A stretch of DNA of 64,000 nt from Photobacterium kishitanii (GTDB lineage: Bacteria; Pseudomonadota; Gammaproteobacteria; Enterobacterales; Vibrionaceae), in the NCBI RefSeq assembly GCF_003026355.1, contig NZ_PYON01000012.1:62001-126000 (forward strand), read 5' to 3'. Below, in pieces: positions 9,452 to 17,967 of the stretch (position 1 is its first letter; each line of letters starts with the position of its first letter). Both the position numbers and the translations under genes were made by a program. The notes below the pieces were generated by a model, which did no database searches, had not been told where the DNA came from, and saw only the letters and a program-made list of their open reading frames with translations.

Positions 9452-9796
9452 TTACCAACCTAAATTACAGGCATTAAGCTTAGCATTAGATAAACTGTAA
9501 TATTTTCGTTTAATTAAATAAGTACCATCATTACTTATACCTTCTAATCTCAACCATTTATTTTTACCAAATCGAGCTTTAACAGGAACGCCAACTGCAA
9601 ATCGCTTACCTGACACATACTTAGCTACATAGAATGAATCTCGAACCCTAAATATATAACCATTTTTCCCACAAATTCTAGCACTTTCAACGCGTCCTTT
9701 TTGAATACCTCCCCAACTTCCCCAATCATTAGCTTGAACTGAAGTAGAGGCAATAACAGCTAAACCAAGTAATACGGCAACGATCATCTTTTTCAT
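9452..9796 (-). CDS. Small exported protein of unknown function
   Basis: I do not recognise this 114-residue protein. It has a clear signal peptide (MKKMIVAVLLGLAVIASTS, cleavage after VQA), leaving a mature, basic domain of about 92 residues. Two cysteines (in ARICGKNG and NACNLGW) could form a disulfide. Short beta-rich segments (GYIFRVRDSFYVAKY, GTYLIKRKYYSL) suggest a small beta-barrel or SH3-like domain. The start at 9796 is favoured over the ATG at 9808 because GGA lies seven bases upstream and it places the signal peptide at the very N-terminus. It has its own terminator and appears monocistronic. Confidence 0.75.
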   Translation of the reverse strand: MKKMIVAVLLGLAVIASTSVQANDWGSWGGIQKGRVESARICGKNGYIFRVRDSFYVAKYVSGKRFAVGVPVKARFGKNKWLRLEGISNDGTYLIKRKYYSLSNAKLNACNLGW

Positions 9797-10277
9797 ATCA
9801 AATTCCATCTCAAGAATGAATTCAGTACCTATGGTTTATACCTAAAATGGATAAATAAAAAGATCTATTTACATATTTATTTTTCAGAGAGAAATATTAT
9901 ATATTTTCATTCGTTAAATTAAGATATACGAGATTTTACAATACCCAATTTGTAAGCAACGTTGCGTGATAGAAAAAAGAAATAGAATATTAGTTAATAT
10001 TTTATAAATAAACTACCATTATACAATTTAAATAAAGTTTAACATGCAGATTAAATATAAAATCAACAATACAGATAATAATACTATAAATAAAAAATTA
10101 TATAGGTAGTATTAAATAATAAACTTACTTCATATTTATAAAATAAAAGGCACGTTCAATTGTGAAATATAATCTATCTTGTTAGAATCAGGTGATAATG
10201 CATGCCGTTAATAGAACAATGATAGTTATCAGATACTGCGAATCGAACTAAAATTAAATCACCTAAACTTTAGATAT
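9797..10277. other. Very AT-rich spacer
   Basis: Nothing coding is supported. A 17-codon frame (10200-10253, plus strand) has an ATG and stop but no recognisable content. The stretch likely carries the promoter of the small secreted protein. Confidence 0.4.
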
Positions 10278-10311
10278 AAAAAAGCCCTAAGAAAACAAAT
10301 AAACCTAGGGC
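10278..10311 (-). terminator. Terminator after hns
   Basis: GCCCTA (10284-10289) pairs with TAGGGC (10306-10311) around an AT-rich loop. On the minus strand it is followed by a run of six T. Confidence 0.7.
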
Positions 10312-10372
10312 GATTAAATACAATAGATAAATTACTTTAATTAAAGTTTATCTATTTCATTATTAAATATAC

Positions 10373-10765
10373 TTAAATTTCCAGATCTTCTAATGAATAA
10401 CCTTGCTCAAGCAATTCCTTTATTATTTTTGGCATACGCCCTTGACCTGTCCATGTTCTTTCATTGCCATTTTCATCATTGAATTTGTACTTTGCAGGAC
10501 GAGGAGTTCGTTTGGTTTTCTTTTCTGTAATTATACTACTCAGTTCATGCAGTTCAATACCATCTTCAGCTAGCATTAAACGATATTGTTCTAATTTTTC
10601 TAATCGTTCAGCATCCTCTTTTTCTTTTTTTTCTGATTCTTCAAAAATCTCATTTACAACTAATGTTAATTTATCTAGCGCATCTTTAAGGTCAGATAAT
10701 TCAATGTCACGACATACTACACGTAAGCTACGTAAATTAAGTAAAATCTTCATTGTGTCATTCAT
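10373..10765 (-). CDS. hns: H-NS family nucleoid-structuring protein
   Basis: A 130-residue histone-like protein that aligns along its whole length with E. coli H-NS. The N-terminal dimerisation part begins MKILLNLRSLR. A charged coiled-coil linker follows (about 40-65, with EKLEQYRLMLAEDGIEL). The C-terminal DNA-binding domain contains RPAKYKF and TWTGQGRMP (104-112); QGR (108-110) is the minor-groove hook. H-NS binds and bridges AT-rich DNA, silencing horizontally acquired genes and shaping the nucleoid. The gene has its own terminator and lies amid long AT-rich spacers. Vibrios call the equivalent gene vicH; whether this is the only copy in the genome cannot be seen. Confidence 0.93.
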   Translation of the reverse strand: MNDTMKILLNLRSLRVVCRDIELSDLKDALDKLTLVVNEIFEESEKKEKEDAERLEKLEQYRLMLAEDGIELHELSSIITEKKTKRTPRPAKYKFNDENGNERTWTGQGRMPKIIKELLEQGYSLEDLEI

Positions 10766-10931
10766 TTTATTCTTCTCTAAATAGGTTTATAAACAATCTA
10801 AACAGATGTTTTTATATTTTATAGTACTAACGTTACGATAAAGGCAGCCACAGCGACCTCTTAAGAATATCCGTATTCAAATATTTTATTTGCAAATAGC
10901 ATTCAATCTCATTGAATATGAGATAAATTTA

Positions 10932-12572
10932 TTAACTTAATTTAAAACGATTTATTGTATTTTGTAATGATAAAGATAATTGACTAATTTCAGCGCAAGA
11001 CTTAGCCGTATAGTCAGCTCCCCTTGCCACCTCTATCGCAGAGTTACTAATATTTTCAATATTTTCCCCTAATGCTTCGGTTACAGAGTCTTGTTCACTG
11101 CAAGCAGTTGCTATTTGAAAGCTCAGTTCAGACATGCCGTTTACTTGTAATCCAATCGCTTTAATATCTTCACCAGTTTGATGGCTATTTTCAACACATC
11201 TATTTATTAACTCTTCACTTTTATGCGTGACCGCTTTAGCAGCATTTACGCTCAATTGTAATTTTTCAATAATAGAAATAATTTCGCCTGTTGAATCCTG
11301 AGTTCTACCAGCTAATGTACGAACTTCATCAGCAACAACAGCAAAACCACGGCCTTGCTCTCCAGCTCTAGCGGCTTCAATAGCAGCGTTTAAAGCTAGA
11401 AGGTTTGTTTGATCAGCTATGCTTCGAATAACATCAACAACAACATTAATATTTATTGATTCCTTTTCTAGCAGACTAACTATTTCTTCAGCTCTGTTTA
11501 TTTCAATTGACGCTTTTTCAATTTCTGAGATTGTCAATGAAAGATCACTAATACCTTGTTTTACATTATTATTAATATCACTGGCTGACGATGATGATTT
11601 TTCGGTATTATGGGCTACTTCTGCGACGGTTACCCGCATCTGTTCCATTGCAGTTGCAATCAATATAACTTGATTTTGTTGTTCCTGCATACCTGTCGAT
11701 GACTGCTGAGCAACAGAGCTTACCTCATCAACAGATGAGTTAAGTTGAATAACTAACACTCTTATTTCTTCAATAAGGTTTAGAAGATTATCTTTCATAA
11801 GTAGACTAATATCAGCTAATTTACCAAATTCATCATTTGCAATATCAGTACGATTAAACTTATATGTAAGATTACCCTTAGAGATTTCTTCTAATAAATT
11901 ATTGATTAAAGTTAAAGGATTTATAATTTGGCGATTAAGTATAATATTAATCATAATAAATAAAATAGCCAATATAGAAAAGCTAATTATCGAAACATAA
12001 AATGCACTCGATATTTCAGATGATACCTTTTTGTTGTTTTTTTGTGTATATCCAACATTTACTTTATATAAACTATTGACCTTATCATTCATATCTATAA
12101 ATTTTTTATATGAATGTTCTAATATATCACCGGCTAAATTGATATTATTACTGTTAATATAACTATCAAAATCATCACATTTATTCTTATACGTCTGCCA
12201 TGATTTCTTTAGCTCATTATAAGCATATTTATCATCGTTTCCATCCACAATTTTACTATATTTTAAGATCAGATTATCAATATTACTATAATATCCATCT
12301 ATTTTAGATAGAGAGGTGGTTTTTCTCTCTATACCAGAATTATTATATAGAATTACAGCAAATTGTTCTCTTCTTAAGTTAGATATATTTTGATTAATGT
12401 CACTGACAATCATTAATCCTGGTATCGATATATCGGATATTCTTATTATTTCCTGACCTATACTTTTCAATTGTTTATTTATTGTGAAAAACAGACACAA
12501 AACAAACACAAACATAACTATAAAAGATATTGTTATTTTTCTTACAATCGATGTGTTTTTTAAAAAATTCAA
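10932..12572 (-). CDS. Methyl-accepting chemotaxis protein
   Basis: A transmembrane chemoreceptor of about 546 residues. TM1 lies near residues 13-32, followed by a mainly helical periplasmic domain of the four-helix-bundle type and TM2 near 190-212. A HAMP domain follows, then a cytoplasmic signalling coil. The conserved hairpin tip is obvious: [19 protein letters not shown] followed by [13 protein letters not shown]. It should control CheA kinase and flagellar rotation; the ligand is unknown. No ATG lies before TM1. I chose the TTG at 12572, with GAG six bases upstream, which gives an N-terminus [17 protein letters not shown] typical of such receptors. A longer version from the TTG at 12626 is possible but has no visible ribosome binding site. 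Confidence 0.88.
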   Translation of the reverse strand: MNFLKNTSIVRKITISFIVMFVFVLCLFFTINKQLKSIGQEIIRISDISIPGLMIVSDINQNISNLRREQFAVILYNNSGIERKTTSLSKIDGYYSNIDNLILKYSKIVDGNDDKYAYNELKKSWQTYKNKCDDFDSYINSNNINLAGDILEHSYKKFIDMNDKVNSLYKVNVGYTQKNNKKVSSEISSAFYVSIISFSILAILFIMINIILNRQIINPLTLINNLLEEISKGNLTYKFNRTDIANDEFGKLADISLLMKDNLLNLIEEIRVLVIQLNSSVDEVSSVAQQSSTGMQEQQNQVILIATAMEQMRVTVAEVAHNTEKSSSSASDINNNVKQGISDLSLTISEIEKASIEINRAEEIVSLLEKESININVVVDVIRSIADQTNLLALNAAIEAARAGEQGRGFAVVADEVRTLAGRTQDSTGEIISIIEKLQLSVNAAKAVTHKSEELINRCVENSHQTGEDIKAIGLQVNGMSELSFQIATACSEQDSVTEALGENIENISNSAIEVARGADYTAKSCAEISQLSLSLQNTINRFKLS

Positions 12573-12887
12573 ACTAGACTCATTGCTTATAAGGTTTTTA
12601 ATATTAAGTATATCGACAAAAAACAATGAAATTTAAATATAATAATCTCTATCTTATTAAAAATGTTATAATTCATTGAATCAGTAATGCCTGTAAACCT
12701 AGTATAGACAAGGGATAAATAACTTTTTCATCGATATTTTCCCTACCAAAAATCAACTACACATACAGTAAGATCAAGCATTCGATCGAGTTTATCTTTA
12801 CCTTTTAGGATCTTCCTACACAGCGATAAAGGCTTTTCCTATTCTACCCGCATAATTAATAGGGTTATTATCATTCAGCCGCTATAC
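12573..12887. other. AT-rich spacer upstream of the chemoreceptor
   Basis: No supported gene. It includes the presumed promoter of the chemoreceptor and, depending on the true start, up to 54 bases of its reading frame. Confidence 0.35.
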
Positions 12888-13136
12888 TTATCTGAACGTG
12901 ATAATAAAGAACGTATTAATTTGCTCGTACTTCATAGCTATATTTATATTTTTATCGCCAATTTCAAAATCAGTATTAATAATATCTGTTTCAATAATAT
13001 GGTCACTAATAGCATCTGAAAAATGACCTTTCTCTGTACCAGCGGCACTATCAACAGTAGGACTTACTAATATTCCTGGTTCAGTACTTATCCATTTACT
13101 TATAGAGCTAGTTGAAATATTTGGTATGATATAAAC
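12888..13136 (-). pseudogene. Possible gene remnant (C-terminal fragment of unknown protein)
   Basis: An 83-codon open stretch runs between an upstream TGA and a TAA at 12888-12890 and has no usable start codon near its beginning. The translation has normal composition rather than the Lys/Asn/Ile/stop-rich look of random AT-rich DNA, for example KWISTEPGILVSPTVDSAAG and EKGHFSDAISDHIIETDI. I do not recognise the family. The most likely reading is the tail of a decayed gene. The alternative, chance openness, cannot be excluded. Confidence 0.35.
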
Positions 13137-13365
13137 TCATTTTATTATCTTTTGCTAACCCTTAAAATAAAAATAATAACTATCGATATAATTATCATCA
13201 TTTAAACCCTAAGATTTACATATAAATTTAAGTACTTAACCTATTGATTATAAATTAATTATCTCTGGAATGGTTAAATGAATCACCTGCATATAATCAT
13301 ATATAGCAATCATTAATCCTGATTGATAACTGAAGCTTTAATTATTAAATTTTATTTTTTGGTTT

Positions 13366-13387
13366 AATAAAAAGGCATCCTTGCCTT
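13366..13387 (-). terminator. Terminator after the 145-residue exported protein gene
   Basis: AAGGCA (13372-13377) and TGCCTT (13382-13387) pair around TCCT; the minus-strand side runs into TTTTTATT. It lies 11 bases beyond the stop codon. Confidence 0.75.
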
Positions 13388-13397
13388 ATTTATATTA

Positions 13398-13835
13398 TTA
13401 CTGAAGTTTTTCAAACGCTTGATTAAATGAGTTCGTTGAATAAGTTAAGTTTTCAATTATTACACCATCTTTTGTCTTGAACTCATTTAAAAGATATTGA
13501 GTGCCAGCCTCTGTTTTAGGATTGAAGCTCCTTAATTGACCCTGTCGTTGCTCTTCCATCATGATTTTTTTGCCGTTAACCATAATCGGGGACTCAGTTT
13601 CAATCAATTTGATCCCTACATCATCTGATTTTTTATCGGAAACCATCATCATAGAAAAGATAATCTTTCCATCTTTTTTCTCGAAAGATGAAACCGCCGT
13701 AATTCCATCTTGCTTCACTTGAGGGGAACCGATAAGACCGTCTTCAACGACCCAGCCAGTTACAGGACTGACCGCAAATGTTCCAAATGAAGCGAACAAA
13801 GACGCAATAGCAATAGTTTTAATTGTAGTTTTCAT
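13398..13835 (-). CDS. Exported protein of unknown function
   Basis: I do not recognise this 145-residue protein. A signal peptide is clear (MKTTIKTIAIASLFASFGTFA), leaving a mature domain of about 124 residues without cysteines. The mature part starts VSPVTGWVVEDGLIGSPQVK and contains charged strands such as GKIIFSMMMVSDKKSDDVG and a GKKIMMEEQRQGQLRSF block. It looks like a small beta-rich periplasmic domain. It is monocistronic, with a terminator just downstream. A large non-coding region lies upstream, so it may be under complex control (inference). Confidence 0.75.
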   Translation of the reverse strand: MKTTIKTIAIASLFASFGTFAVSPVTGWVVEDGLIGSPQVKQDGITAVSSFEKKDGKIIFSMMMVSDKKSDDVGIKLIETESPIMVNGKKIMMEEQRQGQLRSFNPKTEAGTQYLLNEFKTKDGVIIENLTYSTNSFNQAFEKLQ

Positions 13836-13984
13836 AAATTTACCTATTTAAATAATGAGAGATTTTAAGTGTTTTACTTTTACGAACGTAATCAACAAAC
13901 TTTGATAATTCAGTAATTAGTTATTTATTTTTAAGAGGATATTTCACCCCGAAACCGCTTACCTATAAAGCAACAAAGTTGAAA

Positions 13985-14007
13985 TAAAAAAACCGTCATC
14001 GACGGTT
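13985..14007 (-). terminator. Strong terminator behind a gene remnant
   Basis: Perfect 7-bp arms AACCGTC (13991-13997) and GACGGTT (14001-14007) with a 3-base loop are followed on the minus strand by seven T. No intact gene ends here. It lies 23 bases past the stop of the remnant at 14030-14182, which suggests a real transcription unit once ended here. Confidence 0.75.
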
Positions 14008-14029
14008 GCATCCAAACAATAAGTCTTCT

Positions 14030-14182
14030 TTATTTAGGCATAAAGAATTTAACTCTTACCAGTTTCACTTCCTTATAAGCCCTTGATACTCGATAACAAT
14101 TCCGATGTGAAACTTCACTATAACCACTAAAAACCCAATAAACTCTAGTGCTTATATCTTCAATGCACAAACACCTGTACCA
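14030..14182 (-). pseudogene. Possible gene remnant followed by a terminator
   Basis: From just after a TAG, an open stretch of about 50 codons runs to a TAA at 14030-14032. Its translation is coding-like: CIEDISTRVYWVFSGYSEV, then HRNCYRVSRAYKEVKLVRV and ends KFFMPK. There is no start codon before most of it, and upstream sequence continues coding-like only in a shifted phase (SGTGVCALKI), as expected after frameshift decay. The strong terminator just downstream supports a former gene. The family is not recognised. Confidence 0.35.
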
Positions 14183-14652
14183 CTAGTCGCAACATTCAAT
14201 ATGGTACTTATTATTATTTTATAGAAAATTAGTGCTAGAAGCTTTTATTAAGAATTATACAATTCAATTCTTAATCAGTTGGACTAATAGTTTATTAAGT
14301 ACATTTATTGACGTACGTAATTTATAAAAGAGCTATGAGATCTATCTCAATAGCCTGAATTATAATAGCATAATTAGTACAGAGTCAATACAAGTGTTAA
14401 CTTTATGGTTAACAGTATAGATAATAGTATACCATGACTATAGATCTGATTTTATAGTAACACATTCAACTTATTGCTTTTCCGAAGTTTATTTTTTACT
14501 CTATTCACTTACTCTAAAAATAAATTTCGTTGCTAAAGCTAATTCCCTTTGGCTTTAATATAGATAAAATAAATAATCTTGATACAAACAATAAACTTAG
14601 TGATTAAAACAGCCATAATACTTCTGCTAAATATTATAGCTGCAATCATTTA
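14183..14652. other. AT-rich non-coding region with a palindrome
   Basis: No supported gene. A short inverted repeat, TGTTAAC (14395-14401) and GTTAACA (14408-14414) with a 6-base spacer, may be a protein-binding site, but no start codon lies close enough to assign it to a gene. Confidence 0.35.
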
Positions 14653-15162
14653 TTATTTAACCACCCCACAAACCAAACGTGCGCCACCACCACCAAGAGG
14701 GCTAGGATGGTCTGAATGGTTATCACCTCCAGCATGAATCATTAAAGCTCGCCCTTTTAAATCAGACAATTTCAATCTAGGAGCGAGAACGGGTTGCTCA
14801 ACATTACCTTTCATGTCGACATAAAGCGGCGGTAAGTCACCTAAATGATTATCATCATTCCATGGATAGCCATGTTTATTCGTTTTCATTGGATCATAGT
14901 GACCACCTGCAGCACCACCTAAAACAGGTTTGCCCATTTTTTCTGTTGTGCCACATGATGGATTAACATGAACATGGAAACCATGTAATCCTGCAGGTAA
15001 TCCAGCTAAGTGCGGAGTAAAGACTACACCATATTTTGTTTGCTGTGCTGATATAGTACCTACCATTGCACCAGAATTAAGATCTGTCATTTTAACAGAA
15101 AGATCTGCAGCACTTACGCTCGCAGAAGCTAAAATCAAAGTAGAAAGTAGTATTTTTTTCAT
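14653..15162 (-). CDS. sodC: Periplasmic Cu/Zn superoxide dismutase
   Basis: A 169-residue exported enzyme that converts superoxide to hydrogen peroxide and oxygen in the periplasm. The signal peptide ends near SVSA. All metal ligands can be placed: copper His63, His65, His88 and His143; zinc His88 (bridging), His97, His106 and Asp109. Cys70 and Cys165 form the conserved disulfide. The C-terminal [12 protein letters not shown] is characteristic. It lies downstream of the ankyrin and catalase genes on the same strand, separated by short gaps, so SOD product peroxide could be removed by the neighbouring exported catalase. Confidence 0.95.
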   Translation of the reverse strand: MKKILLSTLILASASVSAADLSVKMTDLNSGAMVGTISAQQTKYGVVFTPHLAGLPAGLHGFHVHVNPSCGTTEKMGKPVLGGAAGGHYDPMKTNKHGYPWNDDNHLGDLPPLYVDMKGNVEQPVLAPRLKLSDLKGRALMIHAGGDNHSDHPSPLGGGGARLVCGVVK

Positions 15163-15219
15163 ATTTATTATCCTTTAAAATAATTCCATACCACAGTTAA
15201 ATAATATTTTATTAATTAT

Positions 15220-15702
15220 TTACCGCTCCAACTTATTAAATGAATCTAATGCTTTTCGTTGTCCAAATAAAGTAGCAAACTCTTCTAAACTTAGCCCTGA
15301 TTTATTACGATGATCTCCATAACTACAATTAGCCTTATATAACTTCCTTGCTATTTTTATTTCACCTTTAAGTAAAGCACCCATGAATGCAGTATTTCCT
15401 TTTTTATCTTCAATACAAGCATTAGCGCCTTCTTTAAGCAATAAATCGACGGATGATTCATTTCCATAATAAGCTGCAACCATCAATACGGTATAACTTT
15501 GAGGATTACGCTCATTAATAGGAAACCCAGCATAAATAAATTCATTTAGCACTTCATTATTTCCAATCCTAGCAGCATCAAAAAATAATAATATTAACTG
15601 TTCAGAGTCTTTTTTATGATGATCTAAGGCCATTGCTAAATTTGATGTTGCTAATAACATCAGAGAAAACGTAATATAAATTATATTTTTCATTTTCTTC
15701 AC
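15220..15702 (-). CDS. Exported ankyrin-repeat protein
   Basis: A 160-residue protein with a signal peptide (MKKMKNIIYITFSLMLLATS, cleavage near AMA) and about three ankyrin repeats between residues 35 and 130. Repeat signatures include YTVLMVAAYYGNESSVDLLL and GNTAFMGALLKGEIKIARKL. Ankyrin repeats bind other proteins. The gene lies 71 bases downstream of the catalase stop and 57 bases upstream of the sodC start. The association of an ankyrin gene with a catalase gene is known from Pseudomonas (ankB-katB), where AnkB supports full catalase activity. An equivalent role as catalase partner is inferred from this synteny. Confidence 0.88.
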   Translation of the reverse strand: MKKMKNIIYITFSLMLLATSNLAMALDHHKKDSEQLILLFFDAARIGNNEVLNEFIYAGFPINERNPQSYTVLMVAAYYGNESSVDLLLKEGANACIEDKKGNTAFMGALLKGEIKIARKLYKANCSYGDHRNKSGLSLEEFATLFGQRKALDSFNKLER

Positions 15703-15773
15703 CTTTGAATAGAGGAAACTTACAAAGGTGTTAATTGGGGGAATTAGTAATACCCTTTGTAAGCTAATGTTAT

Positions 15774-17282
15774 TTAAATACTTTTATTAGTTATTTTCTC
15801 CAATGGTATATGGGTAGCTTTAGCTAAACGCATCCCATAGTTTTCATCTGCTAAATAAAAATAACGTACCATTTTTATTTTTATTTCTTCATCATTAACT
15901 TTATTTAAGTCACTTGAAAGGTTATGAATAAGATCTTTTTTGTCTTGCTCATTAAGACTTCTATAAAATATACCTGCTTGATAAAAATCGCGTGGATTAT
16001 TAATCCCCTCCTGTTGAATAACGCCATGAAGTTTTGTTTCAATACTTTTATATTGTGGATCATCCGATAATTTTATCTGATTACTTGGTTCGTAATTAAT
16101 ATTTGAATCTATTTTAGCGTTATTACTAAATCCATCTTGATTATAGTTGTTGACCGGCGCTAATGGACGGTTTATTGGTAACTGAAATTGATTTACACCT
16201 ACACGATGGAGCTGCGTATCAGCATAAGCAAATAAACGCCCTTGAAGTAATCGGTCTTCAGATGGTTCAATTCCAGAAATTAAATTAGATGGAGCAAATG
16301 CAGCTTGCTCTGTTTCCAAAAAGAAATTACTAGGTATACGATTGAGCGTCATCGTCCCTACTTTTTTCTCTGGAATATTAAGCCATGATTTTGTTGCATC
16401 TAGTCCATTATAATTAAGTTTATGCATTTGCTCAGGAGATAATACTTTTACATAAAGATCCCATTTGGGGTAGTTACCTGCCTTTATTTCTTTATATAAA
16501 TCATTGGTTAAATGATTAAAGTCTTTGCCCTGAATCTCAGCAACTTCATTCGGTCTAAGACTTTTTACACCTTGTTGGCTTTTCCACTGAAATTTAACAT
16601 AATTGACATCGCCTTTGTTATTAATCCATTTATATGCATGAACACCAAATCCATCCATCATTCGATAACTAGCAGGAGTTCCTAAATTACTATAAACCCA
16701 TGTAAGCATATTTGTAGCACTAGGTTCTAAACTAAAGAAATCAAAAAAACGATTAGGATCTTGTATATTAGTAATAGGAGATGGTTTTAAAGAGTGCACC
16801 ATATCAGGAAACTTAATCGAATCACGAATAAAAAACACAGGTAAATTATTACCAACTAAATCCCAATTTCCCTGCTCGGTATAAAATTTTGTGGCAAAAC
16901 CTCTAGGATCTCGCAATGTTTCAGGCGAGCCTTTAGAATGAATTACGGTTGAAAATCTAACAAAAACAGGCGTTATCTTACCTTTTTCTGCAAATGGCGC
17001 GGATAACGTTAAATCTGAAAAATCAGACTCTGCAACAAATTCTCCATGCGCTCCAGTACCGCGAGCGTGAACTACACGCTCTGGGATACGCTCTCTTGCA
17101 AAACGCTGAAGTTTTTGAATAAGCTGAACATCCTGAAGAAGTACCGGCCCATTTGCTCCTGCTGTTATTGAATTTTGATTATCACCAACTGGTGAGCCAT
17201 TATCTCTTGTTATTGTTTGGGCTTGTAAAGACGCACTCGCTAACACAGTTGTTATTAATAATATATTATTCGACGATCGCAT
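15774..17282 (-). CDS. Exported (periplasmic) monofunctional haem catalase
   Basis: A 502-residue catalase that disproportionates hydrogen peroxide. The catalytic His72 lies in RVVHARGTGAHGEF, the distal Asn145 in GNNLPVFFIRDS, and the proximal haem ligand Tyr353 in RLFAYADTQLHR. A signal peptide (MRSSNNILLITTVLASASLQ) precedes the domain, so the enzyme is probably periplasmic, like KatB-type catalases. The start at 17282 is supported by AAGGA eight bases upstream; the upstream ATG at 17318 would spoil the signal peptide. It is the first gene of the catalase-ankyrin-sodC set. A decayed LysR fragment lies upstream. I could not identify a convincing OxyR site. Confidence 0.93.
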   Translation of the reverse strand: MRSSNNILLITTVLASASLQAQTITRDNGSPVGDNQNSITAGANGPVLLQDVQLIQKLQRFARERIPERVVHARGTGAHGEFVAESDFSDLTLSAPFAEKGKITPVFVRFSTVIHSKGSPETLRDPRGFATKFYTEQGNWDLVGNNLPVFFIRDSIKFPDMVHSLKPSPITNIQDPNRFFDFFSLEPSATNMLTWVYSNLGTPASYRMMDGFGVHAYKWINNKGDVNYVKFQWKSQQGVKSLRPNEVAEIQGKDFNHLTNDLYKEIKAGNYPKWDLYVKVLSPEQMHKLNYNGLDATKSWLNIPEKKVGTMTLNRIPSNFFLETEQAAFAPSNLISGIEPSEDRLLQGRLFAYADTQLHRVGVNQFQLPINRPLAPVNNYNQDGFSNNAKIDSNINYEPSNQIKLSDDPQYKSIETKLHGVIQQEGINNPRDFYQAGIFYRSLNEQDKKDLIHNLSSDLNKVNDEEIKIKMVRYFYLADENYGMRLAKATHIPLEKITNKSI

Positions 17283-17532
17283 AATTATTTTCCTTATACA
17301 TTCATTCCAGTTGCACACATACCCATATCTAACGAATTTTTACTTCGAGGCAAAACTATCTAGACATAGCAAGAATGTATAACTGTTAATAACAATGATA
17401 CTAATAGGTATTAACAATGAAATTTTTACAAAAAAAACAATGCTACAAATCATTTTTTACAAGCAGAATGCAGTAATCGAATAAATATTTCAGGAGAAAC
17501 TTATGCCACAAATGTAAAATATGACAAATCAT
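17283..17532. other. Promoter region of the catalase group
   Basis: AT-rich, no coding potential. It carries the presumed catalase promoter. ATAG/CTAT half sites are present but do not fit the four-element OxyR spacing well enough to call. Confidence 0.4.
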
Positions 17533-17739
17533 TCAACTATCATTATTTATTATACTTTTCAGCAACCAACTCTCTATTGATACTTTAATAAAGAACATAT
17601 AAGTAGAATTTTTACTTGGCTTTGTAGTAGCTAGACATTGTTTTAACTGCTTTTGTTGTGAGAATGCCGTATCGATCAATTCTTTACCTTGTTAAGGCTT
17701 ATTAATTACCGTCGCAAATAACTTAATAGAATCCAACAT
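17533..17739 (-). pseudogene. Remnant of a LysR-type regulator gene
   Basis: Reading from the ATG at 17739, the frame gives MLDSIKLFATVINKP, typical of the extreme N-terminus of LysR regulators. An in-frame TAA follows, then QGKELIDTAFSQQKQLKQCL and further residues to a TGA at 17533. In intact LysR proteins the LTxxGxxL segment lies some 40 residues after the start and just after the helix-turn-helix. The remnant therefore appears to have lost the helix-turn-helix by deletion and to stop early. It could not function. It lies upstream of the catalase gene, where a regulator gene might once have stood. Confidence 0.4.
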
Positions 17740-17967
17740 TTCAAACGCTAACCTCACATATAACGCTTAATAAACACTCACCTCACCAACCAAAAATGTA
17801 ACAATTTGTATCTAAGCGCTTATTGCTATTCATTTTATTTCTTTTATTTCAGCAATGTATTATTCAAGCAAAAATACAAATCGTAACAATAAAATTTTTA
17901 TATTTCCAAAAAATATACACATAACTTAAATATGCAACTAGTTTAATAATGAATGGAAGGAACCATG
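17740..17967. other. Upstream region of the secreted zincin gene
   Basis: AT-rich, no gene seen. It includes the presumed promoter of the large secreted protein; no clear consensus is assigned. Confidence 0.35.

Noticed and set aside
11419..11673. Plus-strand frame inside the chemoreceptor gene
   Set aside because: Antisense shadow of the conserved signalling-domain coding sequence.
17283..17532. OxyR binding site at the catalase promoter
   Set aside because: Several ATAG/CTAT half sites occur, but not with the required four-element spacing; in AT-rich DNA they are expected by chance.
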